Below are positions 53,230 to 63,376 of a stretch of DNA of 64,000 nt, piece by piece. Made by a program: the position numbers and the translations under genes. A model generated the notes under the pieces. The model did not search any database, was not told the DNA's origin, and saw only the letters and a program-made list of their open reading frames with translations. The stretch is from TWA4 sp051879195 (GTDB lineage Bacteria; Bacillota; Clostridia; Lachnospirales; Lachnospiraceae). Location: contig JBJELO010000287.1 in assembly GCA_051879195.1 (NCBI GenBank), forward strand, positions 1 through 64,000. The letters are read 5' to 3'. Within the stretch, counting starts at the first letter, position 1; each line of letters begins with the position of its first letter.

Positions 53230-54741
53230 TTATGCATCCTTTTTATGCCATGCTTTACGTCCGTATAAAGCTGTGACATCCTCGATGTGCGCCAGCAGTT
53301 CGTCGGTCAGCTCGCCGGGAAGCATACGCCATTTCCAGTTATTGCCCAGAGTAGATGGCTTATTCATACGTGACTCGTTGCCGTAGCCGAAGTAGTCCTG
53401 CATGGGAATGATGCACATACGGGACACACTGCTCATCACAAGATAGATGATCTCCCAGTTCAGTTCCTCATCAGGTGTATGATCATTGTGCAGATACCGG
53501 CGGACCATGGCCCGTTCCTCATCGGAAATACTCTGATACCAGCCCCGAAGTGTTTCGTTATCATGGGTTCCGGTGTAAACCACGCTGTTGTAGGTATAAT
53601 TATGAGGCAGATAATCGCTGGCACTTCCCGTATCGCGGGAATCAAAGGCAAATTCCAGAACTTTCATACCCGGGAAGCCGCTGTCCCTTACCAGCTGACG
53701 GACAGAATCCGTCACATAGCCCAAATCCTCGGCAATGACTTCCATATCGCCCAGACGGCGTTTCATGGTATTGAACAGCTCAAGGCCCGGACCCTTTTCC
53801 CAGTGGCCGTTGCGGGCTGTCTTTTCCCCGTAAGGGATGGAATAGTATTCATCAAAGCCCCGGAAATGATCAATTCTCACCACATCATACAGCTTGAAAC
53901 AGTAAGCCAGGCGAGACATCCACCAGCCGTATCCGGTCTGGCGGTGATAATCCCAGCGGTACAGAGGATTGCCCCATACCTGTCCATCTGCGGCAAATCC
54001 ATCAGGCGGGCAGCCTGCAATCGCTGTGGGCAGGTTATTCTCATCCAGCTGGAACAGCTGAGGATGAGCCCAGGTATCCGCGCTGTCAAATGCCACATAA
54101 ATCGGAATATCTCCGATGATGCGGATGCCTTTCTGATTGGCATAGGATTTCAGAGCCATCCACTGCTCTACGAATTTAAACTGCATATATTTGTAAAATT
54201 CAATATCAAAATACAGCTTTTCACGGTAATAGTCCATGGCAAATCCATAATGTCTGCGGATATCCTCCGGCCACTGATCCCAGCTTGCATCGCCGAAGAA
54301 CTTCTTCACCGCCATGAACAATGCATAATCGTCCAGCCAGTAGGCATTCTCCTGCTGGAAGCGGATAAAATCCGGATTCTGCGCAATGTTGCTGCGCTCA
54401 TAGGCTTTTCTCAGCAACGGATAACGATTCTCGTAAATCTTCGCATAATCCACTGTTCTGGGATCGTCGCCGAAATCCGCCGCATCGCATTCTTCCTGTG
54501 TCAGTACGCCTTCCTCCACCAGTGCTTCCAGACTGATAAAGTACGGATTGCCTGCAAAGGTGGAAAAGGACTGATACGGTGAATCGCCATAGCTGGTCTG
54601 CCCCAGCGGCAGGATCTGCCAGTATCGCTGCTCCGCCTGTACCAGCTGATCCACAAATTCATACGCACTTTTTGAGAAGCAGCCGATTCCGTAACGGGAA
54701 GGCAGACTGCTTACAGGTAATAATATCCCACTTTCTCTCAT
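53230..54741 (-). CDS. malQ: 4-alpha-glucanotransferase (amylomaltase)
   Basis: A 503-residue GH77 enzyme that transfers alpha-1,4-glucan chains between maltodextrins and releases glucose. Family segments are G-I-L-L-P-V-S-S-L-P-S-R-Y-G-I-G, V-R-I-D-H-F-R-G-F (nucleophile Asp) and V-I-A-E-D-L-G (acid/base Glu). GGGGATG precedes ATG 54741. It follows a GH13 glucosidase by 79 bases in a leftward maltodextrin operon. Confidence 0.95.
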   Translation of the reverse strand: MRESGILLPVSSLPSRYGIGCFSKSAYEFVDQLVQAEQRYWQILPLGQTSYGDSPYQSFSTFAGNPYFISLEALVEEGVLTQEECDAADFGDDPRTVDYAKIYENRYPLLRKAYERSNIAQNPDFIRFQQENAYWLDDYALFMAVKKFFGDASWDQWPEDIRRHYGFAMDYYREKLYFDIEFYKYMQFKFVEQWMALKSYANQKGIRIIGDIPIYVAFDSADTWAHPQLFQLDENNLPTAIAGCPPDGFAADGQVWGNPLYRWDYHRQTGYGWWMSRLAYCFKLYDVVRIDHFRGFDEYYSIPYGEKTARNGHWEKGPGLELFNTMKRRLGDMEVIAEDLGYVTDSVRQLVRDSGFPGMKVLEFAFDSRDTGSASDYLPHNYTYNSVVYTGTHDNETLRGWYQSISDEERAMVRRYLHNDHTPDEELNWEIIYLVMSSVSRMCIIPMQDYFGYGNESRMNKPSTLGNNWKWRMLPGELTDELLAHIEDVTALYGRKAWHKKDA

Positions 54742-54820
54742 TTTTGCATCCCCATTCTTTTATATTCTGTCAAAAGTTTACCATTTCAGGAAAAAAATGG
54801 CAAATAGAAATCAGTCGGTT

Positions 54821-56380
54821 TTACAGCAGAATGAAAGAAGCTGATGCAGCAGGTACGGTCAGTTTTCCGTTTTCCAGTACTGCTTCGCCGTTGTTGGAGT
54901 AGATCACGCCTTTTCCGCTTCCTGCAGCAACCTGGCAGGTTACTTCCTGACCGGAAGGATTGATGGCGATCAGAATCTCCTCATCTTTGCCGGTTCTCTT
55001 GTAAACCAGGGGATAAGCGGATTTTTCCGCATACAGGAATTCCATGGGAGCGGTATTCTGAAGCGCCTGATGTTCCCTGCGGATGGCGATCAGTTTTTTA
55101 ACCTCATCATAAAGCGGATTCTTTCCTTCCAGAGCATCCTGTACGGTAGGACGGTCTTCAGAAGGATCGATCGGAATATACAGGTCTTCCGGTTCACCGC
55201 TGGAGAATCCGGCATTGGCGGAATGATCCCACTGCATGGGACTTCTTGCGCCGGTTCTGTGGTAGCCGCCCTCTACGCTGGGCAGATCAGCCAGATAGTT
55301 CATGCCGATTTCATCACCATAATAGATGAAAGGTGCACCGGGTACGGAAAGAAGGAAAGCGAAAGCGATCTTCACTTCTTCATCATCCAGTTTATCCTTG
55401 ATACGGGGCATATCATGATTGCCGGAAGGAATACAGATCAGTCCTTCCTTGTTGGTTGCTTCATAATTACCCTTGTAGGTTTCCACGAAATCGGAGATGT
55501 CGCCTTTGCCTCTTCTTGAGAAGTAGGGTTCGTCCACACGGAACAGATCCAGATAATGGGAAGGTCCGAAATGAAGCAGGAAATCCATATGGAAACCGCC
55601 TCTCAGAGAACGTCCGGGATTGCCCCATTCGGAAAGCAGTGCACAATTGGGGAATTCTTCATCCATGAATCTGCGGAAATCCTGCCACAGCTGAATCGTC
55701 GCTTCCTGACCTTCGTCATTTTTAACAAGAGAGCCTGCCATGTCCACACGGAAACCGTCGCATCCCATGGACATCCAGAAACGCATCACGTCCTTCATCG
55801 CTTCTCTTGTAGCCATGGGACCGGGGGCATCCATGGGCTGCATCCAGCTTTCGGTACATTTCGCGTAACCATAGTTCAGTGCAGGCTGAATGGAGAAAAA
55901 GTTTACAGCACAGCAGCCGTTTCTCTCATAGAATCCGCGGATGCTGCCCATGATACTTTCATCCTGACCGAAATCGGACCAGATATCATCATTCCATACA
56001 TAGCGGTCAGTGTACTCGTTCTTCGCTGCCTTGCAGGATTCCTGGAACCATTTGTGGTTGATGGAAGTATGCCCCGGAACCAGATCGAGGATTACATACA
56101 TGTTTCTCTCATGTGCCTCCTCAAACAGTCTCTTCAGATCTTCATTGGTACCGTAGCGGGGTGCAACCTTTTTGTAATTGGATACATCGTAGCCCGCATC
56201 ATAGAAGGGTGATTCAAAACAGGGATTCAGCCAGATACCGTCACAGCCGAGCTGCTTGATATAATCCAGTTTTTCGATAATACCGGGGATATCACCGATG
56301 CCGTCCGCATTGGTATCATTGAATGACTGCGGATAAATTTCATAAAATACGATGTTTTCCAACCATTTGGGCATTGACAT
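54821..56380 (-). CDS. GH13 alpha-glucosidase/alpha-amylase family enzyme
   Basis: A 519-residue GH13 enzyme without signal peptide. The catalytic core has Y-P-Q-S-F near the start, D-G-F-R-V-D-M-A with the nucleophile Asp, L-L-S-E-W-G with the Glu, and S-G-N-H-D-M with the third acid. It acts on short alpha-glucosides in the cytoplasm; oligo-1,6-glucosidase or trehalose-related specificity cannot be excluded. AAGGAGG precedes ATG 56380. It lies between GH31 and malQ genes. Confidence 0.92.
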   Translation of the reverse strand: MSMPKWLENIVFYEIYPQSFNDTNADGIGDIPGIIEKLDYIKQLGCDGIWLNPCFESPFYDAGYDVSNYKKVAPRYGTNEDLKRLFEEAHERNMYVILDLVPGHTSINHKWFQESCKAAKNEYTDRYVWNDDIWSDFGQDESIMGSIRGFYERNGCCAVNFFSIQPALNYGYAKCTESWMQPMDAPGPMATREAMKDVMRFWMSMGCDGFRVDMAGSLVKNDEGQEATIQLWQDFRRFMDEEFPNCALLSEWGNPGRSLRGGFHMDFLLHFGPSHYLDLFRVDEPYFSRRGKGDISDFVETYKGNYEATNKEGLICIPSGNHDMPRIKDKLDDEEVKIAFAFLLSVPGAPFIYYGDEIGMNYLADLPSVEGGYHRTGARSPMQWDHSANAGFSSGEPEDLYIPIDPSEDRPTVQDALEGKNPLYDEVKKLIAIRREHQALQNTAPMEFLYAEKSAYPLVYKRTGKDEEILIAINPSGQEVTCQVAAGSGKGVIYSNNGEAVLENGKLTVPAASASFILL

Positions 56381-56417
56381 AATAGTTCCTCCTTATACTA
56401 AAATTCATTTATCATTA

Positions 56418-56452
56418 CCGCCCGGCAAGCTTTCCGAATATCTGCCGGACGG
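56418..56452 (-). repeat. Hairpin between GH31 and GH13 genes
   Basis: A 10-bp stem with one G-U pair in RNA (56418-56427 with 56443-56452) in the 108-base gap. No U tract follows, so it more likely affects RNA processing or stability than termination. Confidence 0.5.
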
Positions 56453-56488
56453 ATTGAAAGCAGTTTTGTATCTGCAGACCGCAGCTGC

Positions 56489-58561
56489 TTACAGGCTTAC
56501 GGTCACGTTCAGTTTCTTCTCACTCTTTACTTCCACACTTCCGTCTGCTTTTACGGTGAAAGTACTGTAATTGGCAGGATTGTCATACTCCTTACCGTAG
56601 CCGTCGTCATCATACCATTCATAAACAGCTGTATCGGTTACGTATCCCAGCAGCTGCAGGGTATTGAAATCCACTTCATCAACACATTCTCCGCCTGAAG
56701 ACAGGGGCAGCACGTGGTTGGGTCGGATAAATACAGCCACTTCATCAAGAGCGATGGGTACATAGTGATGGCCTGCGGGAAGGATTTCCTCCGTGCGCTC
56801 TGTCAGGCTTCTGAATTTCACCAGCTTCATGGCTTCGGGCAGGTAGACATAACGGCCTTCTGCATTCTGTTCATAAACCGGTGCTACCATGATGCTGTCG
56901 CCCAGCAGAAGCTGATCTTCCACCTTCGCTGCAAATGCATCATCCGTATAATCGAATGCCAGCGGTCTGAAATACATCTCATCCCGCAGCGCAGCTTTCA
57001 TATACTCACTGTAAATGTAGGGAAGCAGACCATAGCGCAGGCTGATGATCTTTTTCATGGATTCCATGCTTTCAAACCGGTAAACTTCCTGTCTTCTGGT
57101 ACCCATGGCCGAATGATTTCTCATCAGCGGTGTGAAAATACCGAATTCCAGCCAGCGAAGAAGCAGGTCTTCCGTAGTATCCGCTCCGAATCCGCCCAGA
57201 TCCGCACCGGTATAAAGAATCCCCATCATATTCAGGGAAGGCATCATATGCATGTTCAGTTCAATATGGGACCACCAGGACAGATTGTCACCCTGCCAGA
57301 TACCGCCGTAACGGTGCATGCCCGGATAGGAAGAGCGGGAGTACATGAGAATACGTTTATCCGGTTCCAGATCCTCAAAAGCCTCTCCTGCAGCACGGGT
57401 CATGTTGTAGCCGAACAGATTGTGTACCTTGTCATGGCAGACCATGGTTCCTTTTCCGTCCACATTATGATAGAAGCTGCTGTAATCTTCCGCATTGTTG
57501 GATAACGTTCCCGTAACCGCCTTGAATTCCTCAAAGGTGGTCAGATCCATGTTTTTGCCCTTGAATTCCTGAACCTTGTCGATGGCATCGGCAATCCGTT
57601 TTTCCGAATAGAAAATGGCCGGTTCATTCATATCGTTCCAGAAACCGTCGATTCCCTGATCCAGCAGAACCTTGTATTTGCGGCCGAACCATTTTCTTGC
57701 GTCGGGATTGAGCACGTCCGGAAAATGCACCAGACCGGGCCATACGGCCGCTACGAAATCGATGCCGTCTGCTTCTTTACAGAAATAGCCCTTCTCCACG
57801 CCTTCCTCATAAATATCATAGCCTTCTTCGATCTTAACGCCGGCATCGATGATCGGCACAAGATGAATATGCTGTTCCTTCATCTCTTCCACGAAGGATG
57901 CGAAATCGGGAAACGCTTTTTCATCGACAGTAAAGTCCTTAAAGCGTTCCATATAGTCAATATCCAGATATACACTGTCGAGAGGAATATGGTTTTCACG
58001 ATGTTTGCGGACTACTTCACGCACTTCATCGGCTGTCAGATAACTCCAGCGGCTCTGACCGTAGCCGAATGCCCACTTGGGCGCGATATAGCTGCGTCCG
58101 ATCAGGCGGCGGAAAGCTGTTACGATCTCTTTCAGGCTGCCGCCCTCCAGTACATAAAGATCAAAATTCATATCTTCTGCCGTAATCGTAATCGTATTGT
58201 GCTCCGTGTAGCCGATATCAAAGGTCAGTTTGCCGGGATAATCAATAAACAGACCAAAACGTTCCCGGCCGTCCACGATAATAAAATTGTGAGAAGCATA
58301 TAAAGATGTGCGGTCTTCTCTGTGATTGGGTTCATCGGAATTGTTGCTGATGTAATGCCAGCCTCTTTTGTTGATGCCCCGGACATTTTCACCAAGTCCG
58401 TATACGGCATCGGACGGAGTCATCTGATAGGTGAAACCGTTGTCAAGTTCTGTGATGTAAGAAGGTGAGCCATCTCCTGCTGCAGCCTGTTCAACCACAG
58501 CATCGGTACAAAAAGGTGTTCCGTAAGTATATTTTGTAATTCTGCATTTACCTGAAGTCAC
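56489..58561 (-). CDS. GH31 alpha-glucosidase
   Basis: A 690-residue GH31 enzyme. The catalytic nucleophile Asp is in G-F-W-N-D-M-N-E-P-A-I-F and the acid/base region in G-A-D-L-G-G-F-G. N- and C-terminal beta-domains flank the barrel. The start is GTG 58561, with AGGAGG eight bases upstream. It is the first gene of the maltodextrin set and has a structured leader (58562-58692). No transport gene for the substrate is in the window. Alpha-glucosidase, alpha-xylosidase and sulfoquinovosidase all share this fold, and the first is favoured by its neighbours. Confidence 0.92.
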   Translation of the reverse strand: MTSGKCRITKYTYGTPFCTDAVVEQAAAGDGSPSYITELDNGFTYQMTPSDAVYGLGENVRGINKRGWHYISNNSDEPNHREDRTSLYASHNFIIVDGRERFGLFIDYPGKLTFDIGYTEHNTITITAEDMNFDLYVLEGGSLKEIVTAFRRLIGRSYIAPKWAFGYGQSRWSYLTADEVREVVRKHRENHIPLDSVYLDIDYMERFKDFTVDEKAFPDFASFVEEMKEQHIHLVPIIDAGVKIEEGYDIYEEGVEKGYFCKEADGIDFVAAVWPGLVHFPDVLNPDARKWFGRKYKVLLDQGIDGFWNDMNEPAIFYSEKRIADAIDKVQEFKGKNMDLTTFEEFKAVTGTLSNNAEDYSSFYHNVDGKGTMVCHDKVHNLFGYNMTRAAGEAFEDLEPDKRILMYSRSSYPGMHRYGGIWQGDNLSWWSHIELNMHMMPSLNMMGILYTGADLGGFGADTTEDLLLRWLEFGIFTPLMRNHSAMGTRRQEVYRFESMESMKKIISLRYGLLPYIYSEYMKAALRDEMYFRPLAFDYTDDAFAAKVEDQLLLGDSIMVAPVYEQNAEGRYVYLPEAMKLVKFRSLTERTEEILPAGHHYVPIALDEVAVFIRPNHVLPLSSGGECVDEVDFNTLQLLGYVTDTAVYEWYDDDGYGKEYDNPANYSTFTVKADGSVEVKSEKKLNVTVSL

Positions 58562-58587
58562 TGGAAAATCCTCCTGCTTTTAATTGA

Positions 58588-58704
58588 GGAGTTTTGTGCA
58601 GTTTTTCGCAGCTGTTCCGTGCCGGCAGCAGAAACAGCACATCCGGCACGGAACAGTTACCAATTTTATGACGCAAAACTCCGATTTCTTGTAAAATGAT
58701 TATA
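58588..58704 (-). promoter_or_regulatory. Promoter and structured leader of the GH31 operon
   Basis: TATAAT (58704-58699, minus) gives a leader of about 130 bases. An outer stem GGAGTTTTG/CAAAACTCC (58588-58596 with 58674-58682) encloses an inner 14-bp perfect hairpin (58612-58625 with 58643-58656). No U tract follows. The same sequence lies between polC and the GH31 gene, so part of it could be the end of the polC transcript. Confidence 0.55.
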
Positions 58705-58791
58705 CATCATATTTCTGACAAAGTCTTGCGTAAATCTGCTCAAAAATTATGGTATTATGACTTCTGAATGAGCCAGGAATTCCGGTATTCA

Positions 58792-61700
58792 TCATGCATC
58801 ATTATTGCTGTTATCCCATTCCTCCAGCATGCTCATGAAATCCAGCTGATTGGTATCCGGCAGCCCGCCGAATATACCGAGCCGCTTCATCACTGCCACA
58901 TTGGTGGAGGTAGCCTTCGTTCTGGCTGCAAAATCCTCCAGTGACAAGAACGGCCCCTGACTGGCGGCTTCCTCGATTGCCACCGCCACTTTCTCGCCCA
59001 GCCCGTCAATACTCAGGAAAGAGGGCATGATTTTCCCGTCAATCACCTGAAAACGGGTAGCCTTTGCCCGGTACAGATCAATGGGCATAAATTCAAATCC
59101 CCGGGCGTACATCTCCTGTACAATACGCATATCACGAATCATACCCTGCTCCTTGGCAGACAGCTTTTCCGTACTGTTCCGCAGCGCATTCAGATGGCGG
59201 TCCAGCGTTTCCCGTCCAAGGCACATCAGTTCATAATTGAAGCTGTCAGCGCGGATGGAAAAAAATGCCGTGTAATATTCTCTGGGATAGAAAATCTTAC
59301 AGTAGGCGATTCTCCAGGCCATCATAACGTAGGCCGCCGCATGCGCCTTGGGGAACATGTATTTGATCTTCAGGCAGGACTGGATGTACCACTCCGGCAC
59401 ATTGCAGGCTCTCATAGCCTCCTGTTCGTCCGGTGTCAGCCCTTTTCCTTTACGGACCTTTTCCATCAGTTTGAATGCCTTCTCCGATTCCATCCCCTTG
59501 CCGATCAGATAGATCATGATGTCGTCACGGGTACAGATGGCAGTCTGAATGGTGGCGGTCCCCTCCTTGATCAGATCCTGTGCATTGCCCAGCCATACAT
59601 CGGTACCGTGAGCCAGGCCGGCAATCCGCACCAGATCGGAGAAGTACTTCGGCTGGGTATCGATCAGCATCTGCATGGCAAAATCGGTACCGAATTCCGG
59701 AATTCCAAGAGTCCCCAGCTGACAGCCGTCAATATCGTCCGGCGTGATTCCCAGTGCCTCGGTACTCCGGAACAGACTCATAACCTCTTTGGAATCCAGA
59801 GGAATGCTGCGGGCATCAATTTTGATCAGATCCTCCAGCATACGGATCATGGTAGGATCATCGTGTCCCAGAATATCCAGCTTCAGCAGGTTGTGATCAA
59901 TGGAGTGATAATCGAAATGGGTGGTTATCGTCTTCGTTGTCATATCGTTGGCCGGATGCTGAACCGGCGTAAAAGAATAGATCTCCTCCCCGTGGGGCAT
60001 AACAATGATACCGCCCGGGTGCTGACCGGTTCCCCGCTTCACACCCACGCATCCTTTGGAAATCCGTTCCATTTCGCAGCGGCGCTTCTTAATTCCCCGC
60101 TCTTCATAATATTTGATTACATAACCGTAAGCCGTCTTCTCCGCCAGTGTACCGATAGTCCCCGCACGGAAGGTATGTCCCTTGCCGAAAATAACCTCCG
60201 TATAATCATGGGCATGGCTCTGGTACTCACCGGAGAAGTTCAGGTCAATATCAGGCTCTTTATCGCCCTTGAATCCCAGGAATGTTTCAAAAGGGATATC
60301 AAAGCCTTCTTTTTTCAGTTTTTCTCCGCAGACAGGGCAGACCTTGTCCGGCATATCGCAGCCGGCCATACCGCTGAAAGCCCTAACCTCTTCTGAGTCG
60401 AAATCGTAATAGTGGCAATTGGAGCAGTAGTAGTGAGGGCTCAGTGGATTCACCTCCGTGATTCCCGCCATGGTTGCCACAAAAGAAGAACCAACCGAAC
60501 CACGGGAACCAACCAGATACCCGTCTTCGTTGGATTTGTGCACCAGCTTCTGGGCAATGATATACATAACGGCAAATCCGTTGCTGATAATGGAATGGAG
60601 CTCCCGCTCCAGCCGGTCCACAACAATCTGCGGCAGTTCGTCACCGTAGATTCTATGGGCCGTATCATAACAGATATTGCGCAGATCCTGATCGGAATTC
60701 TCAATAACCGGGGGACATTTGTCCGGGCGGACCGGCTGAATCGGTTCACACATATCTGCGATCAGATTCGTATTGGTGATAACCACTTCCTCCGCTTCCT
60801 TCTCTCCCAGATACCGGAATTCCTCCAGCATCTCTTCCGTGGTCCGGAAATACAGAGGCGGCTGGTTGTCCGAATCCTTGTATCCCTGTCCTGCCTGAAT
60901 AATGCTTCGGTAAATGGCATCCTCCGGCTTCATAAAATGAGAATCGCAGGTGGCCACCACCGGCTTGTTGAATATCCGGCCAAGTTCATAAATCCGGCGG
61001 TTCAGATTCATCAGATCCTCATCCGAACTGACACCGAGACCCGATTTCTCCAGCATAAACCGGTTATTGCCGATGGGCTGAATCTCCAGATAATCATAAA
61101 AACTGCACAGCTCCGCAATCCGCATATCGTCTGCCCCCTGCAGCACGGCCTGGAACAGTTCTCCGGCCTCGCAGGCGGAGCCGATAATCAGCCCTTCCCG
61201 GTTCTCCATAAGAAGCGATTTGGGAATCCGCGGCTTGCGGTTGTAATAGGTCAGATGGGACTCGGAAACCAGCCGGTACAGATTCACCCGCCCCAGATCG
61301 TTTTTCGCCAACAGAATAATGTGGTAATATTTGGGATTTTTCTGAATCATCTCCACGGTAGGTCTGGAGACAGTGTTGACCTCCTCCAGGGTATGTACCC
61401 CCCGCTCTTTGAATTTCTTACAGAATTCAATGAAAATTCCGGCCGTACATTCCGCATCATCCACAGCACGGTGGTGATTTTTCAGATTGATGCCCAGCTC
61501 CTTTGCCACATGATCCAGCGTAGCCTTTTTGCTGTTTGGAAAGAAATACCGCGCCATCCTCATGGTACAGAGCCAGCACGGATTCTCAAAGGGAATCCCC
61601 AGCTTTTTTGCAGCCTTCAGAACGAAATTCACGTCAAAAGAAGCATTGTGGCCCACAAGAGCCGCGCCTTCGCAGAACTGCAGAAATTCCGGCAGCACCT

Positions 61701-63354
61701 CATCAATGGTCCGGGCATCCTTTACCATGGAGTCATTAATACCGGTCAGGTTTTCAATCTCATAGCTGATGGGCTCCTGCGGATTTACGAAGACCGAATA
61801 CCGGTCCACTACCAGGCCCTTCTGCACCTTGACTGCACCAATCTCAATGATCTTATGTACGTTATTGTTGAGACCGGTAGTCTCCAGATCGAAAACCACA
61901 AACGGATCGTCCAGCGTCCAGGTGCCCGGATTCTCCGCGATAGCTGCCAGATCATCCACCAGATATCCTTCCATACCATAGATCATCTTCAGCGGCTTGG
62001 AACTGTTCAGACGGTGAAAGGCTTCCGTAAAGGCCTGCACATTGCCGTGATCAGTGATGGCCAGAGCCGGCATATCCCAGTCGTAGACGGTCTTCATCAG
62101 CTCATCCACATCGGAAACGGCGTCCAGCTCGCTGAACTTCGTATGACAGTGAAGTTCCACACGCTTTCTGGGACTTGTGTCCATTCTCTTCTTTTTTTCC
62201 AGAGATGCGGCTTTTTTAATCCCCCGGACTGAGGAAATGGAGATCTCCCGGTCAAAGGTATCCTGAGCGGCAACGCCTTTGACGCTGACACCCATCCCTG
62301 GCCTGATACCTTCTTTCAGTTCATCAGCCAGATCCCCCCGGCAGAATGTCTTCACACCGATACTGTCGGTTCCGTCAAAAATGTGAAATATACACATGGT
62401 GCTCCCTGTCCGCAGTTCGCGGAATTCCACATCCATGATTTCGCCGTAAACAACGACTTCGCCCATTTCTTCCTGGATTTCATTCAGAGGAATCGACGGT
62501 TCCTCAAAGTTGCGCCCGTAGATCACATCCGGCGATTTTTTCGGAAAAGGCTTCTTATCACCGTATTTACTGAAGCTTTTTTTTCCGTTTTGATTGAATC
62601 CTTTCTTAAAGGTATCACCGCCGCCTTCTCCCTTCCCGGTAGAACCGCTCTCCGGTGCAACTTTGGAACCGGCAGCAGCGGCAGCGGCTTTTTTGCCTCC
62701 CACAGCCACTTTTTCCCTGGACTCTTTCCGGTCTGCGGCAGCAGCCTGCTTTTCTGCCAGACGCTCCTGTCTGCGGCGCTCGTTTTCCTCCACGATTTTC
62801 TGTGTTTCCAGTTCGATGAAGCTTTCCGCTTCTTCTTTTTTATTCTCCTTACGGTTCACATAAACCAGCTGAATCAGAACATTCATATGAAAACGTTCAT
62901 TCAGAACCTTATGGAGGATTTTCTCCAGCTCCTGCCCCCTGGCTCTTGCCACCATGGAATCCTCCACTTCAACCACCAGTTCCTCCTCTGCAGGATAGGC
63001 CAGTTCCGCATGATCGAACAGGTTATGGAGCAGCCTGCTGCAGTTTTTCAGTTCCAGCAGCAGACTGTCCCTGTACTGTTCCATCAGGTATTCCACGGAA
63101 TACGCCTCCGACAGCCGGTAGTCCTCCTGAATCCTGACCGAGGTGGAAACAGTAAAGAAATACTGTTTCTTGATTTCCGCCTCCAGCCGGTAGATCAGAC
63201 GTTTGGGAATCAGACGCTCTGCCGTCACATAAATGGTGATCGTATCCTGCGCCCGGTTCCTTGACACCCGCTGTACCAGTATCCACTTTAAAATACCGGA
63301 AACCTCACTGGATCCTTTAAATCCAGGTAAAACTTCTGTAAATGACTTCGCCAA
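58792..63354 (-). CDS. polC: DNA polymerase III alpha subunit, PolC type
   Basis: A 1520-residue replicative polymerase of low-GC Gram-positive bacteria. In order: N-terminal domain, an OB-fold (about 290-385), a PHP domain split by the DnaQ-type proofreading exonuclease (F-V-V-F-D-L-E-T-T-G-L), a zinc site (C-S-N-C and C-P-V-C-G), catalytic P-D-I-D-L-N-F-S and C-terminal helix-hairpin-helix region. A linker at about 200-280, rich in Lys, Ala and Gly, is longer than usual (B. subtilis PolC has 1437 residues). The start is TTG 63354, with GGGGCG upstream. It follows ispG by 22 bases. Confidence 0.97.
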   Translation of the reverse strand: MAKSFTEVLPGFKGSSEVSGILKWILVQRVSRNRAQDTITIYVTAERLIPKRLIYRLEAEIKKQYFFTVSTSVRIQEDYRLSEAYSVEYLMEQYRDSLLLELKNCSRLLHNLFDHAELAYPAEEELVVEVEDSMVARARGQELEKILHKVLNERFHMNVLIQLVYVNRKENKKEEAESFIELETQKIVEENERRRQERLAEKQAAAADRKESREKVAVGGKKAAAAAAGSKVAPESGSTGKGEGGGDTFKKGFNQNGKKSFSKYGDKKPFPKKSPDVIYGRNFEEPSIPLNEIQEEMGEVVVYGEIMDVEFRELRTGSTMCIFHIFDGTDSIGVKTFCRGDLADELKEGIRPGMGVSVKGVAAQDTFDREISISSVRGIKKAASLEKKKRMDTSPRKRVELHCHTKFSELDAVSDVDELMKTVYDWDMPALAITDHGNVQAFTEAFHRLNSSKPLKMIYGMEGYLVDDLAAIAENPGTWTLDDPFVVFDLETTGLNNNVHKIIEIGAVKVQKGLVVDRYSVFVNPQEPISYEIENLTGINDSMVKDARTIDEVLPEFLQFCEGAALVGHNASFDVNFVLKAAKKLGIPFENPCWLCTMRMARYFFPNSKKATLDHVAKELGINLKNHHRAVDDAECTAGIFIEFCKKFKERGVHTLEEVNTVSRPTVEMIQKNPKYYHIILLAKNDLGRVNLYRLVSESHLTYYNRKPRIPKSLLMENREGLIIGSACEAGELFQAVLQGADDMRIAELCSFYDYLEIQPIGNNRFMLEKSGLGVSSDEDLMNLNRRIYELGRIFNKPVVATCDSHFMKPEDAIYRSIIQAGQGYKDSDNQPPLYFRTTEEMLEEFRYLGEKEAEEVVITNTNLIADMCEPIQPVRPDKCPPVIENSDQDLRNICYDTAHRIYGDELPQIVVDRLERELHSIISNGFAVMYIIAQKLVHKSNEDGYLVGSRGSVGSSFVATMAGITEVNPLSPHYYCSNCHYYDFDSEEVRAFSGMAGCDMPDKVCPVCGEKLKKEGFDIPFETFLGFKGDKEPDIDLNFSGEYQSHAHDYTEVIFGKGHTFRAGTIGTLAEKTAYGYVIKYYEERGIKKRRCEMERISKGCVGVKRGTGQHPGGIIVMPHGEEIYSFTPVQHPANDMTTKTITTHFDYHSIDHNLLKLDILGHDDPTMIRMLEDLIKIDARSIPLDSKEVMSLFRSTEALGITPDDIDGCQLGTLGIPEFGTDFAMQMLIDTQPKYFSDLVRIAGLAHGTDVWLGNAQDLIKEGTATIQTAICTRDDIMIYLIGKGMESEKAFKLMEKVRKGKGLTPDEQEAMRACNVPEWYIQSCLKIKYMFPKAHAAAYVMMAWRIAYCKIFYPREYYTAFFSIRADSFNYELMCLGRETLDRHLNALRNSTEKLSAKEQGMIRDMRIVQEMYARGFEFMPIDLYRAKATRFQVIDGKIMPSFLSIDGLGEKVAVAIEEAASQGPFLSLEDFAARTKATSTNVAVMKRLGIFGGLPDTNQLDFMSMLEEWDNSNNDA

Positions 63355-63376
63355 TTTATCGCCCCGCTGTTACTTT

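Noticed and set aside
60412..62232. Long plus-strand frame of about 600 codons inside polC
   Set aside because: It is antisense to strongly conserved PolC coding sequence and shows no domain or ribosome site.
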